Assembly: GCA_002483425.1 (NCBI GenBank) | Contig: DLHW01000003.1 | Coordinates: 67,240-88,959, forward strand | Reading direction: 5' to 3' | DNA: 21,720 nucleotides | From: Methylococcaceae bacterium UBA7658 | GTDB taxonomy: Bacteria > Pseudomonadota > Gammaproteobacteria > Methylococcales > Methylomonadaceae | Shown: positions 13,695 through 21,709 of the stretch, one piece after another | Layout: each line of letters starts with the position of its first letter | Numbering within the stretch: position 1 is the first letter of the stretch | Translations under genes and position numbers: made by a program | Notes under the pieces: model-generated | Databases searched by the model: none | What the model saw: only the letters and a program-made list of their open reading frames with translations | What the model was told of the DNA's origin: nothing

Positions 13695-15785
13695 GTGGAA
13701 AATCGAAATCCTCTTGGGCAACCGGTTTCATCGCTAACCGGTATCGGTAGCCGGATAGCGAATCTCCTAGAAAAACTCGGTATTTCGACGATCCAAGATT
13801 TGCTTTTCTACAGGCCTATCCGGTATGAGGATAGAACACATGTTTATCCTATTGCACAGCTTTCTTCCGGGATGGCTGCTCTTATTAGCGGTCATATCCA
13901 ATTTATCGATGTACTTCCGAGAGGCCGCAAAAGTCTGGTTTGTCGCCTAGACGACGGTACCGGATCAATCGATCTGCGCTTTTTTCATTTTACCGCACGG
14001 CAGTATGCGTCATTAAAACCGGGGACGAGGCTCTCTTGCTTCGGTGAAGTACGCACCGGCTACGCCGGATTGGAAATGGCCCATCCTAACTACACGGTGA
14101 TCGGTGAAAGCGATGCGAGTATAGCCGAAAATCACTTAACCGCGGTTTACCCGGTTACCGAAGGATTAAGCCAAAGCGCAATTAGAAAAGCGGTCAAACA
14201 AGCATTGGTCTTTTGCGAATCCGATCCGCTAATTCTGCAAGATGAGCTACCGGAAACAATCCTCAAGGTCTACGCCTTTCCAGGACTGGCAACGGCGATT
14301 AAAACGCTGCATACACCGGATGCGCATGTTGCCGCCGAAACCTTATTAAATGGCGCTGAGCCTTCAATCAAACGGCTCGCCTTTGAGGAATTGTTAACAC
14401 ATCATCTCAATCTAAAACTCGTTAAACAACAAGCAAAAGTTTGGCAAGCGCCATTATTAAAAATCGACCGTGGGCTTGAAGAATCCTTTCTAGTCTCTTT
14501 ACCTTTTGAACTCACTGGGGCGCAACGCAGGGTCATCGCCGAGGTAGCCGCCGATTGCCGCCAACTTCAACCCATGATGCGCTTGGTGCAAGGTGATGTC
14601 GGTTCCGGTAAAACGATAGTTGCCGCATACGCGGCTTTATTGGCGTTAAATTCAGGTTATCAAACCGTCATCATGGCGCCTACAGAACTCTTGGCGGAAC
14701 AGCATTACCGGAATTTCAGCACATGGTTCAAGGGCTTCGCTAAACGAGTTATCCTGCTTACTGGGCAGTTAAGAGGTGGCGCAAGAAAAGCCGCTTATGA
14801 ATTGATAAGCAACGGTTCGGCTGAAATTGTCATAGGCACTCATGCCTTATTTCAAGACGGCGTTGACTTCCGGCGTTTGGGTTTAATCATCATCGACGAA
14901 CAACACCGTTTCGGCGTTCATCAACGTTTGGCGTTACGGGCGAAAGGACAGCAAGGCGCTATTCGTCCGCACCAGCTCGTGATGACAGCTACGCCTATTC
15001 CGCGCACCTTGGCGATGGTGCAATATTCAGACCTAGATATTTCCATCATCGACCAACTACCGCCCGGCAGGAAACCGGTAACCACCAGCGTTATTCCCAG
15101 CGAGCGGCGCGACGACGTGATTGCAAGAATCAAACACTGGGTTCAACATAAAAAGCAGGCTTACTGGGTTTGCACCTTAATTGAAGAATCCGAACTGCTA
15201 CAATGCGAAGCTGCCGGAAAAACATCGGAACGGCTTGCCGCCGCTTTACCGGAAGTGCGTGTCGGGCTGTTGCACGGGCGGCTAAAACCGGCGGAAAAAG
15301 ACGCCGTTATGCGCGCGTTCAAAAACCGTGATATCGACTTGCTGGCCGCCACGACCGTGATCGAAGTCGGCGTCGATGTGCCCAACGCAAGTTTAATGAT
15401 TATCGAAAACCCGGAGCGGCTCGGGCTTTCTCAGCTGCATCAACTGCGCGGTAGGGTTGGCCGAGGCGTTGACGAAAGCTTTTGCCTGCTACTTTACCAA
15501 TCGCCTTTATCGGAAACCGCCCGCCAACGCCTGGGCATATTGCGCGAAAGCAATGACGGGTTTTTGATTGCCGAAAAAGATCTGCAACTGCGCGGCCCAG
15601 GCGAAGTCATGGGTACCCGCCAGACCGGCTTAGTGAGTTTCAAATTTGCCGATTTGGTCAGAGACGCCGAATTACTGGATAATATCGCCGCTATTGCCGA
15701 CGGCCTTATCGTTAACAATCCGGACTCTATATTACCTTTGATTGAACGCTGGTTAGGCCGCCGGTCAAACTATTCCGAGGTTTAA
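13695..15785 (+). CDS. recG: ATP-dependent DNA helicase RecG
   Basis: A 696-residue superfamily 2 helicase that reverses stalled replication forks and processes branched DNA and R-loops. The N-terminal wedge/OB domain spans about 10-200, beginning PVSSLTGIGSRIANLLEKLG, with RYEDRTHVYPI at 43-53. Walker A is GDVGSGKT (300-307) and motif II is DEQH (401-404); the TATPIPRTLAM motif follows. The C-terminal half has TTVIEVGVDVPNA and QLRGRVGRG. The length is normal. The start is GTG at 13695: a stop codon lies just upstream in frame and the N-terminus aligns with the family there, although no ribosome binding site is obvious. It ends six bases before ubiC. Confidence 0.96.
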   Translation: MENRNPLGQPVSSLTGIGSRIANLLEKLGISTIQDLLFYRPIRYEDRTHVYPIAQLSSGMAALISGHIQFIDVLPRGRKSLVCRLDDGTGSIDLRFFHFTARQYASLKPGTRLSCFGEVRTGYAGLEMAHPNYTVIGESDASIAENHLTAVYPVTEGLSQSAIRKAVKQALVFCESDPLILQDELPETILKVYAFPGLATAIKTLHTPDAHVAAETLLNGAEPSIKRLAFEELLTHHLNLKLVKQQAKVWQAPLLKIDRGLEESFLVSLPFELTGAQRRVIAEVAADCRQLQPMMRLVQGDVGSGKTIVAAYAALLALNSGYQTVIMAPTELLAEQHYRNFSTWFKGFAKRVILLTGQLRGGARKAAYELISNGSAEIVIGTHALFQDGVDFRRLGLIIIDEQHRFGVHQRLALRAKGQQGAIRPHQLVMTATPIPRTLAMVQYSDLDISIIDQLPPGRKPVTTSVIPSERRDDVIARIKHWVQHKKQAYWVCTLIEESELLQCEAAGKTSERLAAALPEVRVGLLHGRLKPAEKDAVMRAFKNRDIDLLAATTVIEVGVDVPNASLMIIENPERLGLSQLHQLRGRVGRGVDESFCLLLYQSPLSETARQRLGILRESNDGFLIAEKDLQLRGPGEVMGTRQTGLVSFKFADLVRDAELLDNIAAIADGLIVNNPDSILPLIERWLGRRSNYSEV

Positions 15786-15791
15786 ACCCCA

Positions 15792-16352
15792 TTGACCACC
15801 AAAAGCTTTTTATTTCAACGAGAACCCGTTTGGCGTGAACACCGGCGCGGAAGCCAGCATTATTTACCCGGGGCAGTCCAATCCTGGGCTTACGAGACCG
15901 GTTCGCTGACTCAGCGCCTACGTAACGACTACGGTCATAAAATTGCTGTCGCCATCCTGTTTCACTTATGGCGTACGCCTTTTTTGAGTGAACGCAGACA
16001 GTTAAAATTACCCTTGTACCGGTACTGCCTGGTCCGTGAAGTCATGTTGCATCAAAACGGCAAGCCCTTGTTATTGGCGAGAACGATCATCCCAGAAGAA
16101 ACCATTAAGGTTGCTCATCGTAATTTGTCGCATTTAGGGACCCGTCCGTTAGGCGAAGTGATTTTTTCGTATCCCGATTTGGAAAGAGTCGCGATGGATT
16201 TATCTTTAATTAACCCCACGGCGTGGACAACTCAGAGCCGGCAAATCGCCGCAATTACCGGACCGGTATGGGGACGAAGAACAGTCTACGCTATCCAAAA
16301 CCGGCCAATGTTGGTCAGCGAATTCTTTTTGCCAGAAATACTGGGACATTAG
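15792..16352 (+). CDS. ubiC: Chorismate lyase
   Basis: A 186-residue chorismate-pyruvate lyase, which makes 4-hydroxybenzoate, the first ring precursor of ubiquinone. Typical features are EPVWREHRRG at the start, GSLTQRLR (37-44), the conserved Arg in YRYCLVREVML near residue 81, RNLSHLGTRPLGEVIF (109-124) and the C-terminal VSEFFLPEIL, whose Glu is the usual active-site acid. It is slightly longer than the E. coli enzyme. The start is TTG at 15792, eight residues before REPVW; gagg at 15777-15780 within the recG end could serve as ribosome binding site though the spacing is long. It is the last gene of the rpoZ-to-ubiC run and ends 26 bases from pyrC on the other strand. ubiA does not follow. 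Confidence 0.9.
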   Translation: MTTKSFLFQREPVWREHRRGSQHYLPGAVQSWAYETGSLTQRLRNDYGHKIAVAILFHLWRTPFLSERRQLKLPLYRYCLVREVMLHQNGKPLLLARTIIPEETIKVAHRNLSHLGTRPLGEVIFSYPDLERVAMDLSLINPTAWTTQSRQIAAITGPVWGRRTVYAIQNRPMLVSEFFLPEILGH

Positions 16353-16378
16353 TCGATGTTTTTTGGAGCTTCTTAACG

Positions 16379-17413
16379 TTAACTTATGCTTTTCCAGTGC
16401 AATATTTCGGTTGCCCGCAAGGGTTTAATATCGGTAGTGTTTTGGCCGATACGTTCAGGCATTTTCCAAGCGGTTTTTTCTAATGTAATCAGGTCTGAAT
16501 TTCTGGGTAAACCGTAAAAATCCGCGCCGTAGAAACTGGCGAAACCTTCCAATTTGTCTAACGCATTAACCGATTCGAAGGCTTCGGCATACAGTTCTAG
16601 AGCCGCAGGCGCGCTGAAACAACCGGCGCAGCCGCAAGCGTTTTCTTTTAGCCCGGTTAAATGAGGAGCGCTATCGGTGCCTAGGAAGAATTTGGGATTC
16701 CCGCTGGTTGCTGCGTTGATTAAAGCTTGGCGGTGTTGTTCGCGTTTCAGTACCGGCAAGCAGTAATAATGCGGACGGATGCCGCCCGCGAGCAGGGCAT
16801 TGCGGTTATAAAGTAAATGTTGCGGGGTGATGGTTGCGGCGACATTCACGGATGCGGACTTGACGAACTGGACGGCTTCTTGGGTCGTTGCGTGTTCAAA
16901 TACGAGCTTTAATTCAGGAAATTGCTTCACGATATCAAGCAAATAGCGATCGATAAACACCCGCTCCCGGTCGAAAATATCGCAATCGGGATCGGCGGCT
17001 TCGCCGTGCACTAACAACGGAATTCCGTATTTTTCCATTGCAGAAAACAAGGCATAAGCAGCCTTTATATCGGCAACACCGGCGTCGGAATGAGTGGTTG
17101 CCCCAGCCGGGTAGAGTTTGAAGGCATGAATATGTTCGGATTCCGCAGCTTTTTTGATTTCGTCTATGGTTGTCGATGTTGTTAAGTAAAGCGTCATCAA
17201 CGGCGTAAAATCAAGAGTTTCCGGTACGGCGCTAAGGATTTCGGCCCGATACAGAAGCGCTTGATCTACCGTTGCTACCGGCGGTTTCAAATTCGGCATG
17301 ATGATGGCGCGGGCGAATTGCTGCGCGGTATAGGGTAATACGGTTTTTAGGATAGCGCCGTTCCGGACATGTAAATGCATATCGTCGGGCCGGGTGATGG
17401 TTAATGTTTTCAT
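16379..17413 (-). CDS. pyrC: Dihydroorotase (class II type)
   Basis: A 344-residue dihydroorotase, which forms dihydroorotate from carbamoyl aspartate in pyrimidine synthesis. The binuclear zinc ligands are in place: His13 and His15 in DDMHLHVR, carbamylated Lys99 in HAFKLYPAGATTHS, His136 in LLVHGEA, His174 in FEHATT and Asp247 in LGTDSAPH. The size and motifs fit the E. coli PyrC group. The frame is open to 17635, but I start at ATG 17413 because MKTLTITRPDDMHLH is the family start and the 74-residue extension is unlike any dihydroorotase and overlaps the divergent lipoprotein gene. The ribosome binding site is weak. It faces ubiC and is divergent from the lipoprotein gene, with 55 bases between starts. 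Confidence 0.95.
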   Translation of the reverse strand: MKTLTITRPDDMHLHVRNGAILKTVLPYTAQQFARAIIMPNLKPPVATVDQALLYRAEILSAVPETLDFTPLMTLYLTTSTTIDEIKKAAESEHIHAFKLYPAGATTHSDAGVADIKAAYALFSAMEKYGIPLLVHGEAADPDCDIFDRERVFIDRYLLDIVKQFPELKLVFEHATTQEAVQFVKSASVNVAATITPQHLLYNRNALLAGGIRPHYYCLPVLKREQHRQALINAATSGNPKFFLGTDSAPHLTGLKENACGCAGCFSAPAALELYAEAFESVNALDKLEGFASFYGADFYGLPRNSDLITLEKTAWKMPERIGQNTTDIKPLRATEILHWKSIS

Positions 17414-17468
17414 TATTTTGGGCGTTGTCTGTAAAATAGCTGTATTTAAGGCGAATGCTATTGCATGT

Positions 17469-17684
17469 ATGGGAATTAATAAAATTTTTTTTAAAATATC
17501 GTTTTTGATCATTGCTGCCGCTTTGTTTGGGTGTACTAAACAGGCGTGGTATGAAGGGGGAAAGCAATGGGCCGATAACGAATGCCGCAACCAGCCTCCT
17601 TCGGCAATGGAAAGCTGCCTTGAGCGCTTAAACAAAAGGTCTTACAAGCAATACGAAAAAGAGCGTATCGAAACTGAGCAATAA
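17469..17684 (+). CDS. Small lipoprotein, unknown function
   Basis: A 71-residue predicted lipoprotein. MGINKIFFKISFLIIAAALF is a signal peptide leading to the lipobox ALFGC with Cys22. The mature part is about 50 residues, rich in charge, with WYEGGKQWADNECR and SCLERLNKRSYKQYEKER. Cys39 and Cys50 could form a disulfide. The frame is open from 17394, but that start would lie inside pyrC; the ATG at 17469 gives a proper signal peptide, with aaggcg upstream at loose spacing. The gene is divergent from pyrC and followed by repeat copy D. Small lipoproteins with a WYEG motif and two cysteines occur in other gammaproteobacteria as far as I recall; their role is unknown. Confidence 0.75.
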   Translation: MGINKIFFKISFLIIAAALFGCTKQAWYEGGKQWADNECRNQPPSAMESCLERLNKRSYKQYEKERIETEQ

Positions 17685-17690
17685 TTAAGC

Positions 17691-17793
17691 CTGTTGATTC
17701 CTTTTATGGTTCGACAAGCTCACCACGAACGGAATCAAGCGCTTGCCGTTCGTCCTGATCCTGTCGAAGGACTTAAGAAGTGTGCTTCCTTAA
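17691..17793. repeat. Dispersed palindromic element, copy D (both arms present)
   Basis: This copy shows the full imperfect palindrome. The left arm, ggttcgacaagctcaccacg then aacgg (17708-17732), is nearly the reverse complement of the right arm, ccgttcgtcctgatcctgtc then gaagg (17746-17770), across a 13-base loop. The right flank, acttaagaagtgtgcttcct then taac, corresponds to the right end of copies B and C. The left outer end is poorly conserved. It lies between the lipoprotein gene and the FmdB-type gene. Confidence 0.7.
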
Positions 17794-17877
17794 CATTGCT
17801 TTTAGTAGCCAAGCACTTGAAATTACAAATTTACTCCCCACTACCAATGGGTTAACAGTTTTTCTTTGGGAGCGATT

Positions 17878-18159
17878 ATGCCAATATACGAATATCAATG
17901 TCAGTCTTGCGGACACGAATACGAAGCTTTGCAAAAACTTAGCGATCCGGCTTTAACTGATTGTCCGGCTTGTAACAAACCCGATCTCGCTAAGAAAATT
18001 TCGGCGGCGGGCTTCCGTTTGAAAGGCGCAGGCTGGTACGAAACCGATTTCAAGAGCGGTGGCAAAAAGAACGTCGCAGGTGATTCCGCACCTGCTTCTT
18101 GCGGCGCTTCAAGCCCAAGCGGCGGTTGCGGGTCGGGCGCGTGTGAGAAGACGGCGTAA
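17878..18159 (+). CDS. FmdB family zinc-ribbon protein
   Basis: A 93-residue protein whose first 45 residues are the FmdB/CxxC_CxxC_SSSS zinc ribbon: Cys8 and Cys11 (MPIYEYQCQSCGHEYEAL) with Cys29 and Cys32 (DCPAC). AAGFRLKGAGWYETDFK follows, a conserved segment of the family. The C-terminal tail is low in complexity, rich in Gly, Ser and Ala, with three more cysteines (75, 84 and 89). The family is often described as putative regulators, but the molecular role is not established. I start at the ATG at 17878, six bases after gggag, not at an in-frame TTG four codons earlier. Position upstream of aspS is a conserved arrangement. Confidence 0.88.
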   Translation: MPIYEYQCQSCGHEYEALQKLSDPALTDCPACNKPDLAKKISAAGFRLKGAGWYETDFKSGGKKNVAGDSAPASCGASSPSGGCGSGACEKTA

Positions 18160-18228
18160 ACAATACAGGTCGGTGGCCTTTTTGATGTAATTCATCGTTT
18201 GCCCAATCGATTTCACAAATTATAAAAA

Positions 18229-18254
18229 CCGTTCGTCCTGCGCCTGTCGAAGGA
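18229..18254. repeat. Dispersed palindromic element, copy E (right arm only)
   Basis: ccgttcgtcctgcgcctgtc followed by gaagga matches the right arm of copies B and D with one or two changes. No left arm or outer end is recognisable. It lies between the FmdB-type gene and the 55-residue ORF, about 30 bases ahead of the latter's start. Confidence 0.6.
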
Positions 18255-18283
18255 TATAAGTTATTACAACAGATAGGTTAGCG

Positions 18284-18451
18284 ATGGATAAAGAAGATCA
18301 AGTTATCGAATTATTGAAAGAAATTCGTGACAATCAAAAAATACAGATAGAAGCGCACTCAAAAATAAAGTCTTTGAATATTAAGCTTTATTTACTTGTT
18401 CTTTTGCTGTCTGTGGTTATTTATTACTCATTTTATCTAGCAGCCAGATAA
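18284..18451 (+). CDS. 55-residue single-span membrane protein upstream of aspS
   Basis: A short frame that gene callers with a 60-codon cutoff miss. It encodes MDKEDQVIELLKEIRDNQKI, then a charged stretch QIEAHSKIKSLNIK, then a hydrophobic helix at about 35-53 (LYLLVLLLSVVIYYSFYLA) and a short AAR end. The first 33 residues have leucine/isoleucine spacing of a short amphipathic or coiled-coil helix. agg at 18275-18277 lies about six bases before the ATG. It ends 30 bases before aspS in the same direction, so it is probably cotranscribed. The expected orientation is a cytoplasmic N-terminal helix with one membrane anchor. I do not recognise a family. Confidence 0.65.
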   Translation: MDKEDQVIELLKEIRDNQKIQIEAHSKIKSLNIKLYLLVLLLSVVIYYSFYLAAR

Positions 18452-18481
18452 GTTATCGATTTAATCAAGGAAATTTTATTT

Positions 18482-20260
18482 ATGCGTACCCACAAGTGCG
18501 GAGAGCTCAACAAACAACATTTAAGCACAACCGTAACGATTAACGGATGGGTACATAGACGGCGCGATCACGGCGGCGTGATCTTTATCGACCTGCGCGA
18601 CCGAACCGGCCTGGTGCAGGTTGTGGTTGATCCTGACGTTGCCGACGCCTTCACCAAGGCTGAGCATGTGCGCAGCGAATACGTCTTGGAGATTGAAGGT
18701 CTTGTGCGCGACCGTCCGGCAGGCACAACCAACCCAAACATGACCTCCGGCGAGATCGAAATCCTGGCGAAACGCATCGAAGTGTTGAACGAATCTGAAA
18801 CACCGCCATTTCCGGTAGAGAGCGAAATCGAAGTCAATGAAGAATTACGGTTAAAGTACCGTTATATCGACTTGCGTCGCGTCGCCATGCAAGAAAAAAT
18901 GAAAGTCCGCCGCGATGTCGCGCGCGTATTACGCAATTTCCTCGATGACCACGAGTTTTTTGAGATTGAAACGCCTTATCTGACCAAGGCCACGCCCGAA
19001 GGCGCGCGCGATTACATCGTTCCCAGCCGGACGCATGAAAACTCCTTTTTCGCCTTGCCGCAATCGCCGCAGCTTTATAAGCAAATCCTGATGATTTCAG
19101 GTTTTGACCGTTATTACCAAATTGTGCGCTGTTTCCGCGACGAAGACCTGCGCGCCGACCGTCAGCCCGAATTCACCCAGCTTGATATTGAAACTTCGTT
19201 CATGAACGAGGACGAAATCATGACGATCATGGAAGAAATGATCCGGCAGTTATTCGCCAAGATCATCGACGTCAAGCTGGATGATAAATTCCTGCGCATG
19301 ACACATGAAGAAGCCATGCGCCGCTTCGGGATCGACCGGCCTGATTTACGCATTCCGCTGGAATTGGTCGATATTGCCGACGATATGAAAGCCGTTGACT
19401 TCAAGGTATTTTCCGGCCCGGCCAACGACCCGAAGGGCAGGGTGGTGGCGATGCGCGTACCCGGCGGCGGCGAGAAAATGAGCCGCAGCGAAATCGACGC
19501 CTTGACCAAATTCGTCGGCATCTACGGCGCGAAAGGCCTGGCTTATATTAAAGTTAACGATGTGAATGCTGGACTCGACGGCCTGCAATCGCCCATCGTC
19601 AAATTCGCCCCGGCGGAAGTCTGGGCCAGCGTCATGCAAAAATGCGGCGCGCAAAACGGCGACCTGATTTTCTTCGGCGCGGACAAAGCTAGCATCGTTA
19701 ACGAAGCGATGGGCGCTTTGCGGGTAAAATTAGGGCACGATTTGAACATGCTCGAAGGCGAATGGAAACCGGTGTGGATTGTCGATTTCCCGATGTTCGA
19801 CTGGGACGAAAAAGCCGGTCGCTTCAACGCCATCCATCACCCATTCACCGCGCCCAGCTGCTCGGTGGAAGAACTGGTCGCCAATCCCGGCACAGCCCTG
19901 TCCCGCGCTTACGACTTGGTACTGAACGGCACCGAAGTCGGCGGCGGCTCCATCCGTATCAACCGCCCCGCCATGCAATCGACCGTGTTTGAAATCCTCG
20001 GTATCGGCGAAGAAGAAGCGCGGGAAAAATTCGGCTTCCTGCTCGACGCACTCAAATACGGCGCACCGCCGCATGGCGGCTTGGCCTTCGGTATGGACAG
20101 GTTAGTCATGCTGATGACCGGTTCGACTTCCATCCGCGATGTCATCGCCTTCCCGAAAACCCAATCGGCGGCCTGTCCGCTGGTCAGCGCTCCTGCCATT
20201 GTGCCGGAGGCGCAGTTGAAGGAGTTGGGGATTAGGTTGATTAAGGCGGCGGGAAAATAA
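18482..20260 (+). CDS. aspS: Aspartyl-tRNA synthetase, probably non-discriminating
   Basis: A 592-residue bacterial-type class IIb synthetase that charges tRNA(Asp) with aspartate. The OB-fold anticodon domain is residues 1-105. Class II motif 1 lies around 150-175 (EIETPYLTKATPEGARDY), motif 2 at about 216-235 (RCFRDEDLRADRQPEFTQLD) and motif 3 near the end (GGLAFGMDRLVMLMTG). The bacterial GAD insertion domain lies in between. In the anticodon domain it has His30 (RRRDHGGVIF) and Gly81 (DRPAGTTN), the pair I recall from the Pseudomonas aeruginosa enzyme that also charges tRNA(Asn), whereas the E. coli enzyme has Leu and Lys-type residues there. aaggaaa at 18467-18473 is the ribosome binding site. 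The upstream FmdB-type gene is a common neighbour. Confidence 0.96.
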   Translation: MRTHKCGELNKQHLSTTVTINGWVHRRRDHGGVIFIDLRDRTGLVQVVVDPDVADAFTKAEHVRSEYVLEIEGLVRDRPAGTTNPNMTSGEIEILAKRIEVLNESETPPFPVESEIEVNEELRLKYRYIDLRRVAMQEKMKVRRDVARVLRNFLDDHEFFEIETPYLTKATPEGARDYIVPSRTHENSFFALPQSPQLYKQILMISGFDRYYQIVRCFRDEDLRADRQPEFTQLDIETSFMNEDEIMTIMEEMIRQLFAKIIDVKLDDKFLRMTHEEAMRRFGIDRPDLRIPLELVDIADDMKAVDFKVFSGPANDPKGRVVAMRVPGGGEKMSRSEIDALTKFVGIYGAKGLAYIKVNDVNAGLDGLQSPIVKFAPAEVWASVMQKCGAQNGDLIFFGADKASIVNEAMGALRVKLGHDLNMLEGEWKPVWIVDFPMFDWDEKAGRFNAIHHPFTAPSCSVEELVANPGTALSRAYDLVLNGTEVGGGSIRINRPAMQSTVFEILGIGEEEAREKFGFLLDALKYGAPPHGGLAFGMDRLVMLMTGSTSIRDVIAFPKTQSAACPLVSAPAIVPEAQLKELGIRLIKAAGK

Positions 20261-20269
20261 AATGTGGTC

Positions 20270-20351
20270 AGGTTGGGTTGATGTAGGGAAGCTACAGCGT
20301 GTCCTTGTATGATTGTAAGGTTCATCGTGCTTAACTCAACCTATTCACGAT
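20270..20351. repeat. Inverted-repeat cluster between aspS and the ATPase gene
   Basis: aggttgggtt (20270-20279) and aactcaacct (20333-20342) are inverted with nine of ten bases matching. Between them is a small perfect hairpin, tgtag/ctaca around ggaag (20282-20296). A third pair, atcgtg (20324-20329) and cacgat (20346-20351), overlaps the right side. It lies 9 bases past the aspS stop and could act as a terminator or REP-like element. It marks the change from housekeeping DNA to the AT-rich ATPase gene. Confidence 0.45.
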
Positions 20352-20443
20352 TTCAACGAAGCCGTAAATCAAGCTTAATGGAAATTTTCGGATGAATATT
20401 ATCTGTAAGTCTATGAAAATTCCCAAAACATAAAGGTGATATT

Positions 20444-21709
20444 GTGAAAATTACTACGCTGATTATTGAGAATTTTAAGGGCATAAAAGACAAACAAAAT
20501 TTTGAGTTGCGGCCTATAACAATTTTTTGTGGACCAAATTCATCTGGAAAAAGTAGTTGCATTCATGCTTTGGCTGCTCTTTCTCAAACCATGAAGTTAT
20601 CAAATTCTCGAGTACCAATAGTATTAGATGATGAATACGCCCAAGTTCACTTAGGAAGGTTTATTGATGTTATTCATTCAAAATCAATGGAAGATTCATT
20701 TACCTTAGGTATAGGCATCAATAAAGTAGAATTTCTAATTGGCCCCAACGAACCTAAGAATGCTCCTTCTTTATCAATGGAGGTTGAGTTCAAAGCTAAA
20801 ACTACTGCTCAAGAAATATATATTGAATCAGCCCAAGTTGATTTTGATGGAGAGGTTTATTCGCTCAAAAAAAATGGAGAAAGCTTTTCTATAAAAAGAA
20901 GTAAGAAAAAACTTCCTTTTGCAATGCAGTTAATAGGAAAATTTAACTTTCGTCCTGAAATTAAAATTGAAAAGAAAAGTGGTTCTCCAAATGCCGAGAC
21001 GTTTAAAGCATTTATACTTGGGGAGAATGTTAATAGAAACATTAATGAAGCTCTTAGAAAAGTTTTGTATTTAGGGCCATTTCGTCAAAGCCCTTTAAGA
21101 AGATACCCCACAAGAGGCTCTCAACCAACAGAAGTAGGTGCGTCTGGAGAGGCAGCAGTAGCCATGCTAGCAAATGAATTTTCTAAGCATGAAAACGATC
21201 ATCCAAATATCAAAAAAATAAGCGAGTGGATTGCAAATATGGGGCTTGGTAAAAAAATAGTTTTAAGTCCTGTGGCAAATACTGACTTGTTCGATGTTTC
21301 TTTATCACTAGATGATGGTGCTGATTTGCCTCTTCCCGACCTAGGTTATGGAGTATCTCAAGTACTACCTGTACTTGTTCAATGCAGCTTTGCTCCTAAA
21401 AATGCGATTTTGCTTTTTGAACAACCAGAGCTTCACTTACACGAAGGTGCAGCAAGAAAATTAGGATCAGTTTTTGTTGATGTTGTAAAAAATAATGATG
21501 TAAGCATAATTGCTGAAACTCATTCACCTCACTTGGTTATGGAAATAATCAATAATGTAAAAAACGGTCATATAGATAAAGATGATTTCGTCCTATATGA
21601 TGTTTGCCGAAAAAATGGGAAAAGTGAATTTCATAAAGTCCTTATCGAAAAATTGGAAGATGGAAGTTACTGGATTGAACATCCATGGCTTAATGGATTA
21701 CAAAATTGA
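20444..21709 (+). CDS. AAA family ATPase (DUF3696/OLD-like), possible defence gene
   Basis: A complete 421-residue ABC/SMC-type ATPase. Walker A is GPNSSGKSS (30-38), after MKITTLIIENFKGIKD, the usual N-terminal strand of RecF/OLD-like ATPases. YLGPFRQSPLRRY (209-221) is characteristic of the DUF3696-related group. An ABC signature-like loop GYGVSQVLPVLV (301-312) leads to Walker B with ILLFEQPELHLH (322-333) and the switch histidine in ETHSPHLV (359-366). The C-terminal tail (FVLYDVCRKNGKSEFHKVLI) resembles DUF3696. No TOPRIM, HNH or other nuclease domain is present. The start is GTG, five bases after aaaggtg. Base composition is clearly more AT-rich than aspS, which suggests horizontal transfer. 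Such ATPases often belong to multi-gene phage-defence systems, but only 11 bases follow in the window, so any partner is out of view. Confidence 0.85.
   Translation: MKITTLIIENFKGIKDKQNFELRPITIFCGPNSSGKSSCIHALAALSQTMKLSNSRVPIVLDDEYAQVHLGRFIDVIHSKSMEDSFTLGIGINKVEFLIGPNEPKNAPSLSMEVEFKAKTTAQEIYIESAQVDFDGEVYSLKKNGESFSIKRSKKKLPFAMQLIGKFNFRPEIKIEKKSGSPNAETFKAFILGENVNRNINEALRKVLYLGPFRQSPLRRYPTRGSQPTEVGASGEAAVAMLANEFSKHENDHPNIKKISEWIANMGLGKKIVLSPVANTDLFDVSLSLDDGADLPLPDLGYGVSQVLPVLVQCSFAPKNAILLFEQPELHLHEGAARKLGSVFVDVVKNNDVSIIAETHSPHLVMEIINNVKNGHIDKDDFVLYDVCRKNGKSEFHKVLIEKLEDGSYWIEHPWLNGLQN

Noticed and set aside
17414..17635. 74-residue N-terminal extension of dihydroorotase
   Set aside because: The open frame continues by chance. 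The family start MKTLTITRPDDMHLH is at 17413 and the extension is antisense to the lipoprotein gene.
19162..20325. Several minus-strand frames across aspS
   Set aside because: They are antisense to a complete aspS in GC-richer codons and show repetitive Ser/Pro/Arg-rich translations without motifs.
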